This document shows, one piece after another, positions 58,664 through 64,000 of a stretch of 64,000 nt of DNA (position 1 is its first letter; every line of letters starts with the position of its first letter). The translations under genes were made by a program, and so were the position numbers. The notes under the pieces are model-generated. The model saw only the letters and a program-made list of their open reading frames with translations, had not been told where the DNA came from and did no database searches. The DNA is from Vandiemenella viatica (taxonomy: Eukaryota; Arthropoda; Insecta; Orthoptera; Morabidae). The stretch lies in assembly GCA_031002005.1 (NCBI GenBank), contig CM061914.1, positions 18,834,148-18,898,147 on the forward strand. Reading direction: 5' to 3'.

Positions 58664-59599
58664 GAAGTCTCAAACTAATAGATCATCGCGTTGACTGTAC
58701 TCAGGCGGTTTAATTTAAGCCACTCGTCTCTCTCTAGATGGAATCTTGAATGTCTTGGTGTTCCACAGGTGCAGACTTCCAGCCTTGTCGCCTAGACATT
58801 TAAGTTTCATACGTCATCTGTCTTTGGCTCAGACTCATTTGAGTCATTGCTCCATAAACATTCGATGGAACAGTCAACATCGCATTGCGATGTACCAGTA
58901 TCCGTTGCTTCATAGTTTGCTGATTTTACGGAAAAGAAATGCTGGACGATTCTTGTATTGCATATCTTCTAGTTTTTAATTTCCAGGTGTACAAAATGTA
59001 GAAACTGTGCATTGGCTGAATGCGAAGGCGTAGTGGTACTCCCCCCCCCCCCCCCGCCTTGCCTAGCGTCGTTGCGTCTGTTTACAGGATGTCGCGGCAG
59101 GTAGGAGTGACGTCACCCCAAATAGATCGAACAGCTTCAGCTGAACAGGTCCAAAGGTCTGCGCTTCAGTCCTCAACACGCACAACAGCAGAGAATAACG
59201 AAAATAACATAAAATCCACCATCGACTCTGGCAGGAAACAATCCAAGGAAACCAGTCACAACAGCCGCTCGCTTATATCATCCTTCAGACCTCTTATCAT
59301 ATGTGAGTGTAGGCTTTCCCGGCGAATAAATGACAACAAATCTTCTCGGGTTTGCAGCCGGATTTTATTAAAAAGCGACTAGTTTTCGGCAACTACCTCA
59401 GTAGACATCATCAATTCAATTATGTACCGGCGATCTTGCCGTTAAGAATACCAGGCGTTTACTGATGTCGCTTAGCAACCTCGCAGTCCCGCTTCACTGT
59501 GATTGGTCGTAGGCAGCGGTCACCCATCCAAGTGCTCACCACGCTGCGCGTTGCTTAACTGCCGGAGCCTAAGTCGTCGAGAATATCTGTTGTCTCTTT
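58664..59599. other. Gene-free stretch with a C-run and a possible repeat end
   Basis: A C-run lies at 59041-59055. 59300-59420 (GTAGGCTTTCCCGGCG to CATCATCAATTC) looks like part of a dispersed repeat, possibly Penelope-like, but no protein or boundary supports it. Confidence 0.35.
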
Positions 59600-60420
59600 T
59601 ATGATAGATTAGCTCTGAATATACAATTAATGGCACTGTCCTTAGTACGGAAGATTCCGCTAAATATCTAGGGCTAATAATTCGTAATAATTTGTCGTGG
59701 AATGGTGCATATCGAAAATGTAATTGGGAAAGCAAATCGTATGCTTCGATTTCTAGGTGGTAATTTAAAACATTGCACTCAGGAAGTTAATCGATTGCGT
59801 ACAAGTCACTAGTACGTCCTCACTTAGAATATTGTTGTTCTGTATAGGGTCCCCGTCAAAAGGGATTAATGGAGGCAATAGAGAAGGTCCAAAGAAGAGC
59901 CGCCCGATTCGTGAAAGGTATATATAGTTGGAGGGAAAGCGTAAGTGCGATGTTGAAGGAGTTAGGTTGGGAAGACCTGGAGCACCGAAGGCGTTGCTCT
60001 CGACAGAAGCTAATTGAAAATTTCTCGACTGACGTATTTCGGAATGGCAGTAAACAAATATTGCTACCAGCCACATTCATAACTTGGAATGACCGCGAAA
60101 ATAAGATAAGAGAAATCAGGGCCAGAACCGATTCATTTCTCTACTCATTTTTTCCACGAGCGATTAGGGAGTGGAATAGAAAGGATTTACCGGACTAGTA
60201 AACATAAAATCTAGGAGTAGCTTTCGATAAAGCACTCCGGCTATCCTGATCTGGGTTTTCCATGGTTTTCCCTGATTACTGCACGCGAATGCTGGGATGG
60301 TTCCTCACAATAGCCAATGGGCGCCACCTGCCATATCCCGTATATCCCCTCCAAACCATTACCTTCCCGGATTGGTGCAAGGCACCCTCCGCCACACACG
60401 GAGTAATAGTAATAGTAGTT
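59600..60420 (+). mobile_element. CR1/L2-like LINE 3' end, copy 2
   Basis: Same family as 4860-5670, with high identity over the tail. The first 200 bases carry compensating single-base indels relative to copy 1 (near 59703 and 59790). From 59869 a frame of 109 codons is open: VQRRAARFVKG, ELGWEDLEHRRR, TFITWNDRENKIREIRARTD and FFPRAIREWNRKDLPD. The 3' UTR holds the SINE-like block (60247-60305) and then CCCTCCGCCACACACGG and an (AGTAAT)n tail. Confidence 0.82.
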
Positions 60421-61260
60421 GCTAGAGCCCTTCTCCTCCGTTATTTCCCACGCCACTTGCTGTCTTTAAGCTTGCAGGATTAGGCGAAAACAGGCAACAT
60501 GCATAGCAGTTCTATTCACTGACAACTCGGTGCTGCTTCGCTGTATCTCTTCTGTTTATATTTTCTTCGACGTTTCGATTTGAATCTTGCACCTTTGTGA
60601 GAGTTCCTGTTACGATCTGAGAAGATATGTGGCTGTAGCGAACTCGTAGACAAATATTAATCAGTAGCGGTGTCGACTGTAAATTCTTCTAATGATTTTA
60701 TTTTTTAATGAAAAGTAGGTGTCGCAATTTCAGAAATGTGTACTGAATGAAAAATTATTTTAACGTAGTATGTTTACACTGGAAGCTTCACTTGAATAAA
60801 ATATCGTAGAATTAAACATCGCTTCCTGCTGTAGTCTATCGAAATTCACCAAACCAGTATACGAAAATAAATAAGGAGCATAACAACACGGGACGAAGCA
60901 ATGAAATCGGCATGGTCCTTAGAAGACAATAGCGGGAAAAGAAGAAAGAGGTAAGTTACAATGAAAGAGCCAAGTCCGGCAAAGAGAAGCTGGGTGCGGG
61001 ACGACGCGTATTCTGTCTGTCGGCAGTAGAAACCTGAGTCAATATGATCGACATGCAGGCGTCGAAACCCTGACTCAGTCCAGAGGCGTCTCGACAAGAT
61101 CACGCGCATTAACGCGAGAGTGAGAGGAATTTTTACTATTTACGAGCATCTGGCAACAATGTTCGTAGCTGAGTGAGCCAGCTGAATGTGGTATTCATCA
61201 ACGGGAGGGAGCTGAGAGATCACCGCTGCCCACAGATAGAAATGTTAATCGCAACCAGCT
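60421..61260. other. Gene-free stretch
   Basis: No feature could be supported. Confidence 0.4.
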
Positions 61261-61273
61261 GGTACGAGTTTCC

Positions 61274-61515
61274 TTTTTTTCTTTTTTTTAACTGCTTTAC
61301 GTTTCTCAACAGCGAGGTCTTTAGAGACGGGAAAGGATGGGGGAAAAGGAATGGGAAGTAATTCGGCCATGGCCTTTTGAAGGAAGCATCGCGGCATTTG
61401 CCTGGAGTGATTTGGGAAGCCATGGAAAACCCAAATCTGGATGCCCGGACGGGGATTCGAACCGCCGTCCTCCAGAATGCGAGGCCAGTATGCTATCCGT
61501 TACACCACCAAGCTC
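61274..61515 (-). mobile_element. Full-length tRNA-derived SINE with 13-bp target duplication
   Basis: This is the best-preserved copy and the reference for the family. GGTACGAGTTTCC flanks both sides (61261-61273 and 61516-61528). In minus orientation: head GGTGGTGTAACGGATAGC (A-box-like), CGGTTCGAATCCCCGTCC (B box), body TTTTCCATGGCTTCCC and ATCACTCCAGGCAAATGCC, then CCATGGCCGAATTACTTCCC, CTCGCTGTTGAGAAACGTAAAG and an A-rich tail. The head has tRNA promoter boxes for RNA polymerase III but cannot form a complete tRNA. Confidence 0.95.
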
Positions 61516-61528
61516 GGTACGAGTTTCC

Positions 61529-62832
61529 AAGCCATCACAAATCACAATCTGCGATATATGTTATTACTGTATCTCCATCTTCACTGCTTTCATTAACACG
61601 TGCCTCAGTTTCTTCCAAATATGAGAAGGCAAAAAACAAACACCCCATAATTCCGGCAATCTGCGAAGGATGTAAGTATTTGCGTCCGTTTCAGCGTTAG
61701 TCAACGCAGTTTATTGAAGTGAAGTATAAAATCATTGTTCGCGCGGTGTGAACATTCACAACGCCAAGAGATTCACGCGGGGTTGTTCTAAGCGGGGCTA
61801 TTCTAAGCGGGACTCGCACTGCGTCGGGACATCTGCATGCATCTCGACAACAGTGGTGCGAACGAGGTGGACACAACGTCATTCAAGTCGGTAAACAACT
61901 TTGGCCGAGGGACGAGAAGGAAGTTGGGTCTCGTCTTTCGAAGGAACCAAACTGTAGCTCAGCTGCTATCAGCAATCAAAATAGAAGCACACTATCGTTT
62001 TCCGGAACTGGAAGGAGACTCGAAGTTCCGTATAATGTTTCCCATTTTCCAGTGACTATACATGATAATTAACATTTCACCATCAATCGCGGAACATTAG
62101 CGGCACTAAACACGCATTGTGACGTTACGATAGGAAATACCAGCGATAATAATTCATATTCCCGTTCGTACTGTTATTGCTCTGCGGAGCCTATGGCGAC
62201 ACGTTACGAGCTCTTAGTGCTGCGAAATGTTTTCATTCTGACCGCCACGTAGCCGGGTGGAATTAGTGCTACGAACATGATTTATAACGTAAAACTGAAT
62301 TAGGACGCCGTCAAAAAACTGTTAAGTCCTGCACGTTGTTGCCGTGCTGGAAGTGGGTATTTCAGCGCGTAGGGATCTGCTTGGATCAGCCGCTAGAACG
62401 AGTCTCCTAAAGACTGAGTCAACGATAACATACCAAGGGTAAAAAAAGAACAGCTACTTACAATCCTTGAAGCTACCTCTAGCGCCTGTAAGATTGCTGA
62501 ATCTCTCAACTTACCTGAAACACAGACAAAAGAAAAGTATTATAAATTTGACATGAAAACTTGTGTACGATTCATTCGAAAATTGTGCAAAAAATAACAA
62601 TTAATGACATTAATTTTAGAAAGATATCCTTTAAAAACACCGATCGCAGGAGCTGGAATGTGGTCTTCCGTGACGTCATAATGTTCGTTTGAAGGCACTG
62701 CTGCTCCCTAGTTAGTGCAGGAAGCTGACGTGAGTGGCGCGGTGCCGCCCTCAAGGGGCTGAATGCGGTACCGCGGCGAGCTGTTACACGGGACATGGAC
62801 TACACCAGGACCACTCCACAACAGCGGTCTCA
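61529..62832. other. Gene-free stretch
   Basis: 61780-61815 has a short direct repeat (TTCTAAGCGGG twice). No gene was supported. Confidence 0.4.
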
Positions 62833-62840
62833 CTAGATTC

Positions 62841-63019
62841 CAGGGCCCGGGGTAAAATGGGCGAATCTTTTTTTAGCTCTACAAACTGGCCGGTTGATAA
62901 TGGGCTTCTTGGCTTCGAGGCCTGGGGGCCACAAAACCGATGATCGGGGCCCCCCCATCAGCCGGCGGGCCCGGGTACATTTGACCCGCTTACCCCCCGC
63001 CCCCCTAACGCCGGCCCTG
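62841..63019. mobile_element. hAT MITE (179 bp) with 8-bp target duplication
   Basis: The ends are CAGGGCCCGGGG and CGCCGGCCCTG. CTAGATTC flanks both sides (62833-62840 and 63020-63027). The inverted block at 62860-62884 matches TGTAGAGCTAAAAAAA of the 10478 element, so the two are related. The C/G-homopolymer-rich part is near the right end. Confidence 0.88.
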
Positions 63020-63063
63020 CTAGATTCTCATTCCCACCAAACATTGATTCGTGGGTGAAACCT

Positions 63064-63215
63064 TTTTATATTTTTTATTTATTTATTTTGCTTATGGCTT
63101 TATCACGTCGAGGTGCAAAGAACGGGTAGGAAATCTGCCATTTTTAAGTGAACATTTGGCATTCACCTGGAGTGATTTTGGGAATCGAGCCCACGTGGAA
63201 GGCCATAGCGTTGCG
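63064..63215 (-). mobile_element. tRNA-derived SINE, minus strand, partial
   Basis: In minus orientation: ATCACTCCAGGTGAATGCCAAATG, then a short 3' end with CACCTCGACGTGAT and a T-rich plus-strand tail (63064-63090). The TTTTCCATGG segment has been replaced or deleted. Confidence 0.7.
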
Positions 63216-63409
63216 GCTCACCCGCCAGCCTTGCATGTACGTAACGCAAGCTGCACAGTGTTTCGAGGTCCAAACAGAACACAGGAGGGGAATGCGCGAC
63301 AACTCGATACCCCACTCTTAAGAACATATAACCTACTGTTCCAGATAGGGTCTATTTCTTTCGACAAATGTAGAGACAGGCGTTCACAAACAGTTGGTCC
63401 GCCACGCAC

Positions 63410-63605
63410 TAACTGTGCGGCAGAGCGGCAGGGTGGCTTGGTTCAAAATCGGAAGGTCCCTGCCTCGAATTCCTGTTTCGGCGACGATTTTCGTAGACCC
63501 TTAACCCGACCTTCCCCTCCGGCACAGCTTACTGTGTAATGTGAAGTGGTTCGCATTCCACGTTAAACTGTAAGTCCCCTGTACGCGGAAGGCTCGTTGA
63601 GTTGA
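63410..63605 (+). mobile_element. Possible second tRNA-like SINE family
   Basis: GGTGGCTTGGTTCAAAATCGG and CTGCCTCGAATTCCTGTTTCGGC resemble A-box and B-box promoter parts, followed by a non-coding body (GTTCGCATTCCACGTTAAAC). There is only one copy in the window, no tail and no target duplication, so this is tentative. Confidence 0.25.
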
Positions 63606-64000
63606 CGAGCCTCATACTTGTCGTCACTAACCGAGTCCACAATGAGTCAACATCGACGCGTCGAAGTTGCCGACAAGGCGGACGCTGCCATCTAGCGGCG
63701 GCCAGCTGAACTGTAGCGGCGAGGCGCACATGGAGAGGCGGAAACGAAAATTTACATTCCAGCGTCGAACTGGTCGACAGGTGCAATATAAATACAGAGA
63801 GCCACGTGGCTATAACCACAGAAAAGAAAAGCTTCAGTCACGCGCGAATTAATACAATCCCCGTACCGCATGTCAGTGTCATCATGCATCGCGATATAAA
63901 CTTTATCCCAAATCTTCACAGGTTCTCACACCTTTCTTTCTTATTACCTGTAATGCAGATCGATTTTTTAACGGCTGAGACTGCATACATCGGCTGAAAT
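63606..64000. other. Gene-free right edge
   Basis: No feature could be supported. Confidence 0.4.

Noticed and set aside
59300..59420. Penelope-like terminal repeat
   Set aside because: Only general resemblance; no Penelope RT or GIY-YIG endonuclease fragment is nearby.
4388..61480. TTCGAATCCCC motifs that look like tRNA T-arms
   Set aside because: They always occur in the head of the SINE and no complete cloverleaf can be drawn, so they are SINE promoters, not tRNA genes.

Overview
This is a gene-poor, repeat-dense eukaryotic window, almost certainly from an insect with a large genome. It carries insect-type hAT, piggyBac, Helitron, LTR and non-LTR elements, long AT-rich unique stretches, and many copies of one tRNA-derived SINE. 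The SINE and the CR1/L2-like LINEs suggest a polyneopteran such as a grasshopper, locust or stick insect, but this is inference and the species cannot be fixed from sequence alone. There is no operon, phage, plasmid or CRISPR structure. Almost every recognisable protein fragment belongs to a mobile element and is broken.

Layout. 1-870: remnant of a Ty3/Gypsy-like element in which protease runs directly into the integrase C-terminus. 3194-4839: internally deleted piggyBac with TTAA sites and a SINE at the start of its transposase. 4863-6735: two LINE 3' ends; one lies between long inverted arms. 10478-10851: hAT MITE. 11118-11276: the best candidate for a real host coding exon (minus strand). 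13691-17930: 5' LTR, leader and gag of an LTR element, interrupted by a 5'-truncated LINE and by a SINE. 20738-24060: a lone hAT end, then a nearly full-length endonuclease/RT LINE. 24790-26614: an RT fragment, then a Helitron-like element built of 167-bp repeats in an alternating A/B order. 28115-31093: complete hAT element with a second hAT MITE inside it. 33498-33746: hAT MITE. 34536-35404: non-autonomous Helitron. 35405-43989: mostly featureless. 43990-44036: weak candidate first exon next to a CpG-rich patch. 45428-54052: SINEs, two decayed LINEs and a perfect hairpin. 54535-58655: a 4.1-kb hAT with a likely solo LTR in its transposase. 59600-60420: second copy of the CR1-like LINE. 61274-61515: full-length SINE with a 13-bp target duplication. 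62841-63019: hAT MITE.

How the parts relate. Five hAT-type elements (four non-nested, one nested) still have perfect 8-bp target duplications, so hAT activity is the best-preserved signal here. Insertion order can be read from nesting: SINE into piggyBac, LINE and SINE into the LTR element, hAT MITE into hAT, and LTR into hAT. The SINE body shares a block with the 3' UTR of the CR1-like LINE, which points to a SINE/LINE partnership. No intact autonomous transposase or polymerase is present.
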